Origin: Mycoemilia scoparia
Taxonomy: Eukaryota; Kickxellomycota; Kickxellomycetes; Kickxellales; Kickxellaceae
Direction of reading: 5' to 3'
Assembly: GCA_027575805.1 (NCBI GenBank)
Contig: JANBPU010000069.1
Location: 1 to 64,000, forward strand
DNA length: 64,000 nt
This document shows, one piece after another, positions 46,560-60,046 of the stretch (the first letter of the stretch is position 1; every line of letters starts with the position of its first letter). The notes under the pieces were generated by a model. That model worked only from the letters and a program-made list of their open reading frames with translations. It was not told the DNA's origin and ran no database searches. The translations under genes were made by a program, and so were the position numbers.

Positions 46560-48208
46560 ATGGTTTCTCAAGTGGACGTGTACATCGAGAGGCTAGAGCG
46601 GCGGGAAATCTTGAATGAAGCTGAAATATACGACCTCTGCGCTAAATTCAAAGAGATAATGGGAGGGGAGAGCAACGTAGTACGTATATCCTCTCCCATC
46701 ACGGTTGTTGGCGACGTGCATGGGTAGGTGAAAGCCCTCCGACATTGTCTTGAAACTCAAACAAAGATACATCATTTAACTCAAAGCCACATTGATTTAG
46801 ACAATTTACTGATGTTTTAGAAATATTCAAGATCGGGGGACCAGTGCCATACACAAACTACTTATTTTTAGGCAAGCCTTTAACCGAAAAGATCCCAGCA
46901 TGTGTTTTCAATCATCCCTTGCTCAATGTCTTTGCATTCATTTTCCCGGCGCTTTTTATAGGGGATTATGTAGACCGTGGGAATGATAGTATAAACACCA
47001 TGGCGCTTCTGATGAGCCTAAAAGTCCGGTTTCCAAATAGGGTTTACTTGCTGAGAGGCAATCATGAATCAAGAGTAGTAACAAAGGTAAGTCTAATGTA
47101 ACCAAACAGTTTTTATAACAGTAAACGTCTTGCAAACATATAAATACAAGATATATATATGCACTACCTTAGGGCTATGGATTTTATGACGAATGCATCA
47201 AAAAGTATGGCTCAAGCAATGTTTGGCGGCTGTTTACTGATGCATTCGACTACTTGACGATAGCCGCAACCATCGACTCCAGCATATTTTGCGTCCACGG
47301 AGGTATTTCCAGTTCTTTTTGGAGGTGTAATATATGCCAGAGCTATACCGCTTTGATCTATACTTAACCAGAATCCTACCTATAACAGGACTATCGCCAT
47401 CAGCTTTAAATATCGGTGAAATATACGCCATCAATCGTTTTAGAGGTAACATATATTTCCCTCTTACTTAAAACTGCCCGCAGTTGGCTAACATTGATCA
47501 CTATGGTTTTTATCCAAACACAACTACATAATCTGTTGTACTAATAGAGGTGCCCCATGAAGGACCATTTGCTGACATGCTATGGTCTGATCCCGACATC
47601 CATAATGACGTTAAAGAGTTCAAAAAATCGCTAAGGTAACACTGGAATTTGAATTTTAGTAGTCATCATCACTAGATCTCCAACTTACAAAAATGCGCTA
47701 CCTAATTTTAACTAGAGGGACTGGGTATCTTTTTGGACAAGATGCTGTCAAAAGGTTCTTGCATAATAACAACATGTCTCATGTATTGAGGGCCCACCAG
47801 CTTTGTATGGATGGTTACAATGTAAGAAAAGCTTTGGCACATTGCATAAGTGAAAGGAAAGATATTTACCAAATAGTCCATGCATTAAAAGCTATGCTAT
47901 GCTATGCTATTTAGATACTGTTTAATGACCTTTTAACGACGGTGTGGTCTGCACCAAACTATTGCTACCGCTGTAAAAATATTGCAAGCATATTAGAAGT
48001 TAGCCCCTATCTCGAGAGATTTCCAAACTGCTTTGATGCCGCACCACGAATAAAGAACCAGTCACCAAGGCCAAATCCTAGAGAGGTAAATGTCACATAT
48101 TATTGTAGCAATAGCAACAAACAAGCTAAGCCTTTGTACTATTATAACAGTATTATTTTATATCTTCCAATTCTTTCTGATTAGATCAGCGGAGATTATT
48201 TTTTATAA
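46560..48208 (+). CDS. PP2A-like serine/threonine protein phosphatase catalytic subunit (Ppg1/PP4/PP6 group)
   Basis: Nine exons: 46560-46723, 46801-46871, 46962-47086, 47173-47302, 47389-47445, 47548-47635, 47716-47821, 47915-48085 and 48185-48208, 311 aa. Metal-binding motifs are intact: GDVHG, GDYVDRG and RGNHES, with the later FCVHGGLSP. The tail ends in DYFL, the methylated PP2A-family C terminus, encoded by a separate 24-nt last exon. [26 protein letters not shown] and [13 protein letters not shown] are closest to yeast Ppg1, which acts with Far proteins in the STRIPAK complex; PP4 or PP6 remain alternatives. The second intron uses a GC donor (G|GCAAGC). Intron 7 ends with four GCTAT units directly before its acceptor. 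Confidence 0.93.
47891..47910 (+). repeat. GCTAT pentamer repeat in an intron, next to the acceptor
   Basis: Four perfect GCTAT units immediately followed by TTAG, the 3' splice site of phosphatase intron 7. The repeat overlaps where the branch point and pyrimidine tract would lie. Confidence 0.85.
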
Positions 48209-48287
48209 CTATCACAAACCCTGTATTAGAATAGCAACATGCTGTCATATTATTGTAGAAAATAAAGTTAGTTTCTATCAACAAAAA

Positions 48288-49822
48288 TCAAGAAATGAGA
48301 TTTTCCAGGTGTCCCTTTATAGCCGCACCAACATTAGTAACATCGATAAGGAATGTATCGTGACCATAAAGTGCATCCAGTTCGTAGTATGTGACTCTGG
48401 AGTTTCCTGCCTCACGAAGAATATCTGCGATCTCCTTTTGCTGCTTAATGGGGAAAAGAATGTCTGACTGGACACCCAGTACCAAAGTAGGGTGCTGGAT
48501 ATTCTCAACACCTTTCACTAGATCTTCTCTAATATCAGATTCGGTCTCACTAGGCGAAGTTTGGGCCTGACCCTGTTCAGACTCTACCATGCAGACTGTA
48601 GGGTTGATTTGGTTCTGAGCACTTCCGCCTTTTGATAACTTTTCCCTGGCCTCCTGTATATTTTTGTCAAGCCTTTCCGTAACTGATGCTGAAACATCGA
48701 ACATGTCCATGGCCTTGGAAAGGTATATCAGTGAATTAGCATCGTACTGCAGACAGAACTTTTCACTCTGGTGGTCTATGTAAGTCTCGATGAGGAAGTC
48801 GGGACAAAATGCCGGGGACTTTTCGGAGTACTGGCGTCTGCGGCCAAATCTTTGTTCCCATTCGGGGCCTGATCTGTAGGTGACTGTGGCTATTTGGCGT
48901 GCCAGCTTCATTCCAACATGGGGTGGTATTTTTCCATAGTAAAAGCCTCTGTTGAAGTTGGGATCGGACATTAGAACTATAGTACAAATCCACCATGAGC
49001 TTTTAGAAATCAGCAGTGACAAAAATATAAATATATACACATTTGCTGTATGTGGTTTGGGCGGTCTCAAATAGAGCCTATATTCCAAGTACCTTGTCTT
49101 TGGGCAAACCTAAGAGCAATCGAATAAGGATGAGACCTGGCACAGGCGGATATGGTAATCAAGCGGCCAACCCTTTCTGGGAACAGCTTAGCCGCCATAA
49201 GGGACTGCATTCCTCCCATACTTGCGCCAACACTTGCATAAAGCTTGTCGATTTTCAGCGAGTCAAGGAGGTTGAATTGTGCACGAATGATGTCATTGAT
49301 AGTCAATAGGGGGAACCTGCTGCCATAGTGGTAGCCCGTGGCCGGGTCTATCGATCCGGGGCCTGTAGACCCATAGCAGCCACCGATTGCATTAGTACAT
49401 ATAACAAAAAACTTGTTGGTGTCAATTGCCAAGCCAGGCCCTACGGCAAATAGTTGAACACGAGATGCATTAGTAAGACATATTATGATAAGGCGGAGGA
49501 TCACCAACAGGTGGCAGGCTGACATACCTATAAACTTTTCCCACCAGCCAGGGTTTGGGTTTTTATCGTGGCTACGAGCATGACTACTTGCCGATAGTCC
49601 AGTGTGAATTAGCACAGCATTGTCACGGGCCGAATTCAAAGTGCCCCAGGTCTCATAAGCTATATCGTACTTGGGGAGCACGCCTCCATGGCTGCAAACA
49701 AAGGGCTCTTTGTGGCTATAGAGCTCATAGCCAGTGACTACTCTTTGGTAATGAGGCTCTGGACCCTCTTGAGCAAGGTCTTTCTGGCGGGTTTCGAGGC
49801 GATCTATGCATGGAAAGTCCAT
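48288..49822 (-). CDS. Serine O-acetyltransferase of the CysA/Cys2 type (MetX-like alpha/beta hydrolase fold)
   Basis: Three exons on the minus strand: 49528-49822, 49093-49440 and 48288-48976, at least 443 aa. It belongs to the homoserine O-acetyltransferase superfamily: nucleophile elbow VGASMGGMQ (Ser172), Asp in [11 protein letters not shown] and His in [48 protein letters not shown] and KAMDMFDVS are, from memory, hallmarks of the fungal CysA/Cys2 branch that makes O-acetylserine in mitochondria, rather than Met2. Cysteine synthesis is therefore the likely role, but Met2 activity cannot be excluded from sequence. A Gln/Ser-rich insert lies before the final strand. The first in-frame ATG is at 49822; the frame stays open upstream without another ATG, so an upstream exon with a mitochondrial presequence may be missing here. 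Convergent with the phosphatase gene, 79 bp between stops. Confidence 0.85.
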
Positions 49823-51949
49823 CGGTGGGTTTGCGCTTTTTACCGCTCTACTAAACACCGGTGCGTCTTGGTGGCGGAAGCAAAGCCATTGTTAGTAATC
49901 AAGAGGACCGTCGGGATAACAGATACAATACCATGGGTGTTTTCTGCTACTTATTCTATCAGGCTTACTTTGAACAGAGTTGGTGCTCAGTGCCCTGGTC
50001 GTATGTTGGGCTGGTAGAGCGTAGAAAGTTGTGGGTATATGCTTCGATAGGCCTACAAATTGGTATAATAATGATATATATTCGTGATCATGGCTTATGA
50101 AGATCGTCGTGGTTTAAGAGCACATTTCCTCCCAGACTCACCAAGACGCGGCCCAAGCGCTTGCAGAGAGCGGATCATTAATAAGTAGTAATAGTTAGCT
50201 TAAAAAGTTGAATTGGTAAGAACAATGGCGGAACAAGATGCTGTGGTGATGAAGCGATTTAACACTGCGTGATAACTCCCTTGCTACCAGCAGTTTTTGA
50301 TCACGTCATGTTGAAAGGCCAATGCCCTGTTTGCTTTTAACGAATAAATCTAGGATTGGTTATTTATAATCCCCGCCCCTGAAGGTATTTTATTAGAAAT
50401 GCAAAATGTCACAAGCCCCTTCATCGATATTGTACATACTATCTAGATTTATCTGCTTACAATCAGGCTGATGCTAAGGCCCTGATCACCATCTTGGACA
50501 AATTGTGTAACTAACTTGGCCATGGCCCGATGGGTGGAGCACTGTATTGTGTATTCCCCACAATACTATACCTTCTTTTTGTAGTCTATTGTCAAATATC
50601 AACATTGATAAAAAGAATAGCCGTAGAGGTTATGGGCTCACAAGACCGAAAGGAAGCAACTAATGTCCATTGAATCATTGGTTTGTTAAATACAATTTTT
50701 AGTGTATGTGGCATATGCATCATAATTTTTGAAGGGTGACTTTTGGTGGCCAATGATTATACAGGCAATCGCAGCCAAATGAGTGATCACAATCTATTAG
50801 CAAGTGGGTAACCCTTCAAAAATAACTACCCATATGGCTACCCACCTCCATAAAAGTGATAAAGGCTTAATCATCTAATCATAACCACGGACAAAAAGAC
50901 TGTAATGTCCAAAGAGCTCCAGGTACAGCAGTTGCTAGATAGATAGTTTTTGAATCCATGGCAATAATGGCACCAACAATTCCAAAAGTAAGAGGGTTAG
51001 CGGTTCCACTGCTTTGGATCAGATTTTCATTAACATTCATTTATCTCGCCCCTCCATCATGAGCTATTTTAATCGAAAGCAGGTGGAGAGAGATCCTCTG
51101 GTCCTCATCAGTAGTACTTGATAGAGAATCTGTATTTGATAGTCAGGCTGTCATTCTGTTTTTCGGACTGTAATCCGATTCAGTTTGGGTATTTTTCATC
51201 AACAACAGTGTGGCATATCACATTCTTTTTTGTATGGCTGAAGCTATTTTTAGCATAAACACTTTGCGTCATGCTTTGGGAAGCGCAAAAAACGGGCTGC
51301 TGTAAACACGTTTCAAGCCTAGTTAAACAAAGGGTGGGGAAGGGATAGACCAAAGAGTGAGTGTCTGGCGAGCCCCATCAGTCCATATGGGTTGGCTGAC
51401 CAAGACCGATTTACTCGGAGCTCGCCCGGGTCCCAACAAGGACACAGTGTTAGTGACAAATGGGAGGCAAATAGACTACTCCATCAAGCCTGTTTGAAAG
51501 TAAAGTAACAGTCGAAGATTGTCTTTAGTGCCAGACCAGAATGGGCCAATGATTAGCGAATTTTCAAGGGCGTTGCAGATCGCAACCATATATTTGTGTC
51601 TCGGTTACAGTGTGGCTGTCAGAATGAAACTGCGAATTGTGTTAAATTTCCACTGACCACCACCAACTTTTGGCTTGTCTGGGCTGCGCCCTTCCTTGCA
51701 TACGACCTCAGTAGTGGCTTTCATCATGGCATTAAAAGAAGGAACCAGGGCCTCTTTGATGGAGTTTAATCTCCTTTGGGTCTTTTTCTTACTGATATAC
51801 CATCTGTTGCAATATCACCTTTGCCTTGTTTCTATCGCCTTTGTCAATTCTTTTGTAGGATATTACTTTATTTCAGGGTAGCCTTAAGCAAGCAAATCAC
51901 ACTTCTCTCATTTTCATTTCCATTCACTTTGTTCAAATTCATCTCTACA
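49823..51949. other. Intergenic region upstream of UAP1
   Basis: About 2.1 kb between divergent genes. It contains one MITE-like element (50712-50836). An unplaced first exon of the serine acetyltransferase gene may lie within about 200 bp of its left edge. The UAP1 leader (about 51780-51949) is CT-rich. No other gene is supported. Confidence 0.45.
50712..50836 (-). repeat. MITE-like inverted-repeat element, copy D (opposite orientation to A and C)
   Basis: Left end GCATATGCATCATAATTTTT plus GAAGGGTGAC pairs with right end GGTAACCCTTCAAAAATAAC plus TACCCATATG. The left third (TTTTGGTGGCCAATGATTAT, then GCAATCGCAGCCAAATG) is the reverse complement of the right half of copies A and C, so the element is inverted relative to them. 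No coding capacity. Confidence 0.75.
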
Positions 51950-53446
51950 ATGGTAAACAGCATATCCTTTCCTTCAGAAGCCCTTGGAAAACTAAAGGAC
52001 CGGTACAGAGAGGCTGGTCAGGGCCACCTTCTGGATAACTTCAACGATCTTACTGCCGAACAAGCCGATGCCTTGTTCAAGCAGCTTTCCTCTCTTGACG
52101 TCGAGGCCGCAAACAAATACTTTGACCAGACGGTCCGCAACCCCAAGCAGGCCGATGCTGGCGTTATCGAGCCTTTGCCCACTGGAAGCTTTGCATCTAC
52201 CATCAACTCTCCAAAAGAAAAACTTGTCGAGTGGCGCTCCAAGGGTCTCTCACACATCAGCCAGGGTAAGGTTGCTGTAATTCTTATGGCTGGTGGCCAG
52301 GGAACAAGACTCGGCAGTCCCGATCCAAAGGGCTGCTACGACATTGGTATGCCCAGCCACAAGAGCCTCTTCCAGATTCAGGCCGAGCGCATCCTTCGTC
52401 TCCAAGAATGGGCTGCTGCCGGCTCCGGCAACAAAGAGTCCTCCACCATCCCATGGGTTATCATGACCTCAGAGCCTACCTATGAAGCCACCAGGCGCGA
52501 GTTTGAGAAGAATGACTACTATGGGCTCAAGAAGGACAATGTTCTTTTGTTCAACCAGGGCACACTTCCATGCTTCGACTTTGAGGGCAAGATTTTCCTT
52601 GAAAGCCCGTTCCGTGTTGCCGTTGCCCCTGACGGTAATGGTGGGATTTACGGAGCCTTAATTAAAAACAATGTTATTTCGTGGCTTCGTGAGCGCGGTG
52701 TTGAGTGCGTGCACTCATACTGTGTTGACAACTGTCTTGTCCGTGTTGCCGACCCAGTGTTTATCGGATACGCTCTTTCTCAGAACGCAGAATGCGGCAC
52801 CAAAGTAGTCCCCAAGGCATCATGGGATGAGCCCGTGGGCGTTATCTGCAAGCGCAATGGCCGTTACAGCGTGGTGGAATACAGCGAAATCTCTGAGTCG
52901 ATGGCCCGCCAGACACGCGATGGCACACCAAACGGCGAGCTTAGCTACAATGCTGGAAACATTGTCAACCACTTCTATACATTGGACTTCCTTCAATTCA
53001 GAGTTCCAGAGATCGAGAGTACCCTTGAACACCATGTCGCAAAGAAGAAGATCAAGCACTACAACTCTGAGACTGGTTCCCTTGAAGTTCCAGGAAAGCC
53101 AAATGGCATCAAGCTTGAGCGTTTTGTGTTCGATGTCTTCCCCTATGTTGACCGTATGGCTGTTCTTGAAGTCGAGCGCGCAGATGACTTCTCCCCACTA
53201 AAGAATGCGCCAGGATCTGCCACTGACTGTCCAGAGACCAGCCGCAAGCATCTTATCCAGCAGTGCGTCCGTTTTGCCCGCAATGCAGGAGCTACGTTCA
53301 ATGCTACTGACAAGGAGATTGAAGAGAAGGGATTCGAGATCTCACCACTGGTCAGCTATTCTGGCGAAGGACTGGAGGGCCTTGCTGGTAAACAAATCAC
53401 TGTTCCTCTTCACATAGACAGCCCAGCCAAAATCAACGACCTCTAA
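51950..53446 (+). CDS. UAP1: UDP-N-acetylglucosamine diphosphorylase
   Basis: Intronless, 498 aa. It makes UDP-GlcNAc from GlcNAc-1-phosphate and UTP, the precursor of chitin, N-glycans and GPI anchors, so it should be important for the cell wall. The nucleotide-binding loop is VILMAGGQGTRLGSPDPKG (from about residue 110), followed by LFQIQAERIL, GNGGIYGAL and the C-terminal KLERFVFDVFPYVDRMAVLE. Length is typical of Qri1/UAP proteins. The start at 51950 has a good context (CTACAATGG) after a CT-rich leader. The frame is open upstream, but that part encodes a hydrophobic stretch unlike the family and is leader sequence. Codon use is strongly biased, suggesting high expression. Confidence 0.95.
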   Translation: MVNSISFPSEALGKLKDRYREAGQGHLLDNFNDLTAEQADALFKQLSSLDVEAANKYFDQTVRNPKQADAGVIEPLPTGSFASTINSPKEKLVEWRSKGLSHISQGKVAVILMAGGQGTRLGSPDPKGCYDIGMPSHKSLFQIQAERILRLQEWAAAGSGNKESSTIPWVIMTSEPTYEATRREFEKNDYYGLKKDNVLLFNQGTLPCFDFEGKIFLESPFRVAVAPDGNGGIYGALIKNNVISWLRERGVECVHSYCVDNCLVRVADPVFIGYALSQNAECGTKVVPKASWDEPVGVICKRNGRYSVVEYSEISESMARQTRDGTPNGELSYNAGNIVNHFYTLDFLQFRVPEIESTLEHHVAKKKIKHYNSETGSLEVPGKPNGIKLERFVFDVFPYVDRMAVLEVERADDFSPLKNAPGSATDCPETSRKHLIQQCVRFARNAGATFNATDKEIEEKGFEISPLVSYSGEGLEGLAGKQITVPLHIDSPAKINDL

Positions 53447-53738
53447 GTCTTACAAAATGCGCTTCTGGGCTTGTCAACACGCATAAGCCCTTTATCTCCC
53501 TCTCTGCGCTTTGCTTTGTATCAACAGTATCGACATATGCCATTTCATTTTATAAGCCTATGATACATTTTTTGCAAGCTTTTACATATTAAATGGATTT
53601 TAATACAACAAACGAACAGATTCATTAGAAATTAGCACTTTTTGAAACATTATTTACATTTGAGAATATTTACAAGGATTTTGGTTAAAGACTATATAAT
53701 AGTAAAACTAGGGATGATAGCAGTAGAAGCAGCGCTGT

Positions 53739-55004
53739 TTATTTAGTACAGCCCGATGACCCAAAGACATTTGCATCAACAAGTGAGAGCAGATTTGTGC
53801 TAGGATCCATGTGCTGGCCAGCTTCAGCCGAGTAATCTGTGCTTAGCTTCTTCACTAGAGACATGTCTACATAGGGGATAATGGCATTTGGATCTGGGTC
53901 ATTGCAGGCCATTGCACCAAAAAGACTAGAGTCATTGATCGACTCTGCATAAGATGCATTTGAGGCCATAGTATACCATGAGCCAGCATCGTCTGTTATA
54001 TGGTCGACGTGTGTTTGGTTTTCAACTTGATAATTAGAAAGGTAGAAGCTGGTATCTTTTTGCTGATGCGTCTCCTTATCTTCTTCAGTAAGGTTTGTGG
54101 GACCACTTTGAGGAGCACTGGAAAATGGAAGCGCAAGCCCTGTGGAGTAGCAACCATGGGTGTCTGGCGCATTCCACTGAGGAAACGTTGATGCTGTAGT
54201 GGCATTGCTTTGTGCTATGTTTTCGAATGATAGATAAGGCTGACTGTCATTATAGAAATGGGACAAGCCATCACTATTGGCATTGTTAAATGCAATGTTC
54301 ATGTCAAATAATGGCTTTTGATAGGGGTTATGAATTTCATTTCCAAAGTGAAGCCTTTGTTGTACAGTGCTGTCCTTGTGAAGAAGTGCTGCTGTGCCTT
54401 TAGGAGCATATGTTGGCCTGAGAGGGTCCCTGAGCACAAACAAATTTGGGCCAAATGAGGTATTAATCCATTCCTGGAACTTTGCTCGAAGCTGCACAAG
54501 CCTTTCCTTGAGTGCTGCCACCTGGCTTATGATATGCCAATCAGACTTAACAAACCCCATACCCAGCACTTCGCGATAGCAGACCTCAATAATGAGGTCC
54601 TTGTCCTTTGGGTCAGGGTCTGTGCAGTCTGGAATCTTCCTTGGATGACCTTCAGGAAGATGTGGCGAGACAATTTTTAAAAGAATTCCAAAGTATCTTC
54701 TTTCATCACCAAGAAGCTCTTTGCTCACAAAGCGCTGGTGGCGCTCTTTAAGGTTGCTTATCCTGTGAAGAACCTTGGACTTGTTGTTCTTTCCAAGGTG
54801 TTTGACGAGGAGCTCTTTGTTAATCAGGCGGCTCCCCCCAAATGTGTTGTCAAAAAAATACTGGACAGTAACGCACCTTTCTTGAGAGGTATAGCGGGTT
54901 CTTAGAGGCTGCATGGGAGCCAGAACAATGTCGGGTTTTACATTATCAGCATTTTTACCAGCTTTCTTGGCTGTAGGGGTTTTTTCAGCAAATGGACTAT
55001 CCAT
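53739..55004 (-). CDS. Unrecognised 421-aa protein
   Basis: Single frame on the minus strand. I do not recognise the family. Residues about 36-215 look like a folded domain: basic and aromatic sequence (YTSQERCVTVQYFFDNTFGG, KELLVKHLGKNNKSKVLHRI), then helix-like stretches (ERRYFGILLKIVSPHLPEGH, LIIEVCYREVLGMGFVKSDW) and a Leu/Arg-rich helix (LKERLVQLRAKFQEWI). The second half is Asn/Ser/Asp-rich and probably disordered. A folded basic half with a low-complexity tail would suit a DNA-binding regulator, but this is speculation. It is not secreted and has no membrane segment. The gene is convergent with UAP1, about 290 bp apart. Confidence 0.75.
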   Translation of the reverse strand: MDSPFAEKTPTAKKAGKNADNVKPDIVLAPMQPLRTRYTSQERCVTVQYFFDNTFGGSRLINKELLVKHLGKNNKSKVLHRISNLKERHQRFVSKELLGDERRYFGILLKIVSPHLPEGHPRKIPDCTDPDPKDKDLIIEVCYREVLGMGFVKSDWHIISQVAALKERLVQLRAKFQEWINTSFGPNLFVLRDPLRPTYAPKGTAALLHKDSTVQQRLHFGNEIHNPYQKPLFDMNIAFNNANSDGLSHFYNDSQPYLSFENIAQSNATTASTFPQWNAPDTHGCYSTGLALPFSSAPQSGPTNLTEEDKETHQQKDTSFYLSNYQVENQTHVDHITDDAGSWYTMASNASYAESINDSSLFGAMACNDPDPNAIIPYVDMSLVKKLSTDYSAEAGQHMDPSTNLLSLVDANVFGSSGCTK

Positions 55005-55927
55005 TCTGCTTTTAGTTTTAAGTAAATAAAAAATAAATGCGTGAGTATAGTACTATATGGGCTAAGAAATATAACAATTTTATTTCGAGGGGGCTAGAAG
55101 GTAATTGTAGATATAATAGTGCCTTTTAGAATGGGAGATGTTGGAGAAGAAATATTGCATAAGTATTAGATCTGCATTGAAGGATAATGCAAACATATAT
55201 AGGGGTCTCAACTTGAGTCTTGCTAAAAGTCCATGCCTGCTTTGACTGGCGCCAGGACATTATTGATTTAAAATCGCATATATTACCCTGCTCCCCATCT
55301 ATTTTAGGCACTAAGCTCTTGATGAATCCCAAAGAACATGATACCTGGCCATGAATGTGAGCCCTTCATCAGGTGCGTCGGGTTCATTTATGATGTTTTG
55401 ATATGATATGGCCTCTTTGCTCGGGTATCTTTGGTTCCTGCAAACTAGTCATGAACAAAGAGTAATCAGTGCAATCAAGAGAGAGAGAGAGTCAAAGTAA
55501 TGATTCATTTGAATATGAAGAGGGTTCTTTCATCACGCCATTGAATAAATAATTAAAAAGGACCAATACTATAACTGCTATTAGGTCAGTTAATTGGCAT
55601 ATTTTTTTACTAGGATATGGGCTAATCAACCCATGTGTGTATTTGTATTCACCAACTTTTTAGTTGACATACTATGTTCCTACCACATTCATATCTGACA
55701 AGCGTATGTATGTTGGCCAAATCGCTGGCAAAACCGCCTTTATAAAACTGGTATGAGTATTTTGATTTTTATTCAAAATGTAGACCAAGCTGCAAAGAAT
55801 AATCAAAGCAATTCTATACGAGAATTGGCCATGTCACGTATTCCTGGCTAATTCTCAATATTTCGGACCAAGGCACTCAGCACATATCTTCCTCTATTAT
55901 CTGGTTTATAACTAGGGTGGTTGGTGC
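55005..55927. other. Intergenic region between the orphan gene and RidA
   Basis: About 920 bp, AT-rich, with a (GA)n tract near 55481. No gene or clear member of the inverted-repeat family was found. Confidence 0.35.
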
Positions 55928-56416
55928 TTATTGAGTGTTGATGGCATTGGCAATGCATTCTATTTCGACCTTGGCGGCCTTGGGGAGGTTTGCAACCTCA
56001 AAGGCAGAGCGGGCCGGCTTGTGGCTGCCAAACTTCTGTTCGTATACGGTGTTCATCTTTACAAAGTCGTTGATGTCGCTGAGGAAAACGGTGGTCTTGA
56101 CGACGTTCTCGATGCTGGATCCAGAAGCCTCAAGAACAGCCTTCAGGTTCTCCAAAGCCTGCTCGGTCTGCTCGGTAATGTCGTCAGAAACGAGCTCCTT
56201 GCTTCCTGGCTTAATGCCCAATTGGCCAGAGAGGTAGACCTGGTTTCCGGTTCTGATGGCCTGGGAGTAGTGACCAAGAGCGCCGGCGGCCTTGTCGGTG
56301 GAAATGTAGTTGATGCTGGACATTTTACGAGCAAATGAGTAAATTGGAGCGCGGTTAGCGGACTTGCAGAGTGCAGAGGTAAATAGAGGGGTGCGGAGAG
56401 CGCGAACAAAAGACAT
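55928..56416 (-). CDS. MMF1: RidA/YjgF family enamine/imine deaminase, mitochondrial
   Basis: Intronless, 162 aa. RidA proteins hydrolyse reactive 2-aminoacrylate-type enamines and imines released by PLP enzymes. The core (about residues 36-160) includes YSQAIRTGNQVYLSGQLGI, VVKTTVFLSDINDFVKMN and the signature KPARSAFEVANLPKAAKVEI with the substrate-binding Arg. A 30-residue N-terminal extension rich in Arg, Ser and Ala (VRALRTPLFTSALCKSANRA) predicts mitochondrial import, as for yeast Mmf1. A second Met at residue 32 (MSSINYIS) would give a cytosolic Hmf1-like form by alternative initiation; this is inference. Confidence 0.94.
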   Translation of the reverse strand: MSFVRALRTPLFTSALCKSANRAPIYSFARKMSSINYISTDKAAGALGHYSQAIRTGNQVYLSGQLGIKPGSKELVSDDITEQTEQALENLKAVLEASGSSIENVVKTTVFLSDINDFVKMNTVYEQKFGSHKPARSAFEVANLPKAAKVEIECIANAINTQ

Positions 56417-57107
56417 ATTGGCAAGAGCGAAAACAAAAGAAGCCGAGCTAACACACTAGCTGCTGGAGAGATCAGTGATCAGTTAGAAAGTATAGCAGAG
56501 TCAACAAATTAACACGAGTGGCGGATCTTGTGCTTAAAAAGGGCCATACCTAGTGACGAAGTCCCATGCTATCACAGTGAACATTGATGGTATTTTGAAA
56601 CGGCTGGTTGTCATATCAGCTTTACCTGCTGTTGATAAAGCCCCAGGCTGTGTGAGCGATAAGAGAAACAAGTACAAACACACAAGGCTGTGTCCCCTCT
56701 TTTTTACAGAGATCATCTTCATAATGGCTATACTTTGTTTGATTGCATGTCAAACATAGCGTATGGAGTAGTGGTATATGTGGCTCTTACTGGATGTTTG
56801 GAACATATATGGGAGGCTATTTTCGAAGGGCTAAATACATACTGTGGGAGAGAGAGAGGGTGTATATTATCAATGATAGTATAGGTTGGCCAATATGCAT
56901 AGCAAAACTGGCCTACAAGTAAAAATTGGCCCTTCAAAAACAATGATCCGTATATGTGTGCTGTTTAAATCCCCCGCTGCAGCCAGCTGTGTCATGAATA
57001 CTATTTATTATAAATCCCGCACCAATGCAAATAGGTTAGGGTTCCAAAAGCAAAACCCAGCTTTGCCATAGTAATGAAAAAGCTAGCAGCGCCTATCAAA
57101 ATGTATC
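56417..57107. other. Intergenic region with one inverted-repeat element
   Basis: About 690 bp between RidA and the 3' end of the MetRS gene. The element at 56804-56956 is the only recognisable structure. Confidence 0.45.
56804..56956 (+). repeat. MITE-like inverted-repeat element, copy E
   Basis: Left end CATATATGGGAGGCTATTTT plus CGAAGGGCTAA pairs with right end GGCCCTTCAAAAACAATGAT plus CCGTATATG. The right half, with GGCCAATATGCAT...ACTGGCC and AGTAAAAATTGGCCC, resembles the partial element at 10087-10156. The interior includes a (GA)n run. Confidence 0.65.
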
Positions 57108-59746
<2,639 letters not shown>

Positions 59747-60046
59747 TTACAACACCGAATTGCTAATTCGTAGTTTATCAGAAAGTAAGCTCAGAAAGGA
59801 TCGATCAGCAAAAAAGAGTCTAATGTTGTGTAAGCACCGAACACAACAAAGTTGGAGCGTTATAATATGGAGTGATCTGATCTTATCAATTGTAAATGTG
59901 ATCAAGTCCCATTACTGTCTTGGTAGTCTGTTTTTTAGCCCTAGCACTTGTATCTAACAACGCCTTTTGTGAATTTAATATTACATTTATATACTACACC
60001 TCGTTTTTACATATATACATATTTTCAAGATTTCCTGTTTCTAGAA

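Noticed and set aside
48090..48467. Plus-strand frame spanning the end of the phosphatase gene and the serine acetyltransferase 3' end
   Set aside because: It runs through an intron and the antisense of a conserved exon; the phosphatase ends properly with DYFL in exon 9.
51776..51949. A 58-residue extension at the N terminus of UAP1
   Set aside because: It would encode a hydrophobic, Phe-rich stretch absent from the family; ATG at 51950 has a better context and gives the usual length.
55590..55760. A possible further copy of the inverted-repeat family
   Set aside because: Contains GGCCAAATCGCTGGC and ATATGGG-like pieces but lacks the TTTTTGAAGGG core in either orientation.
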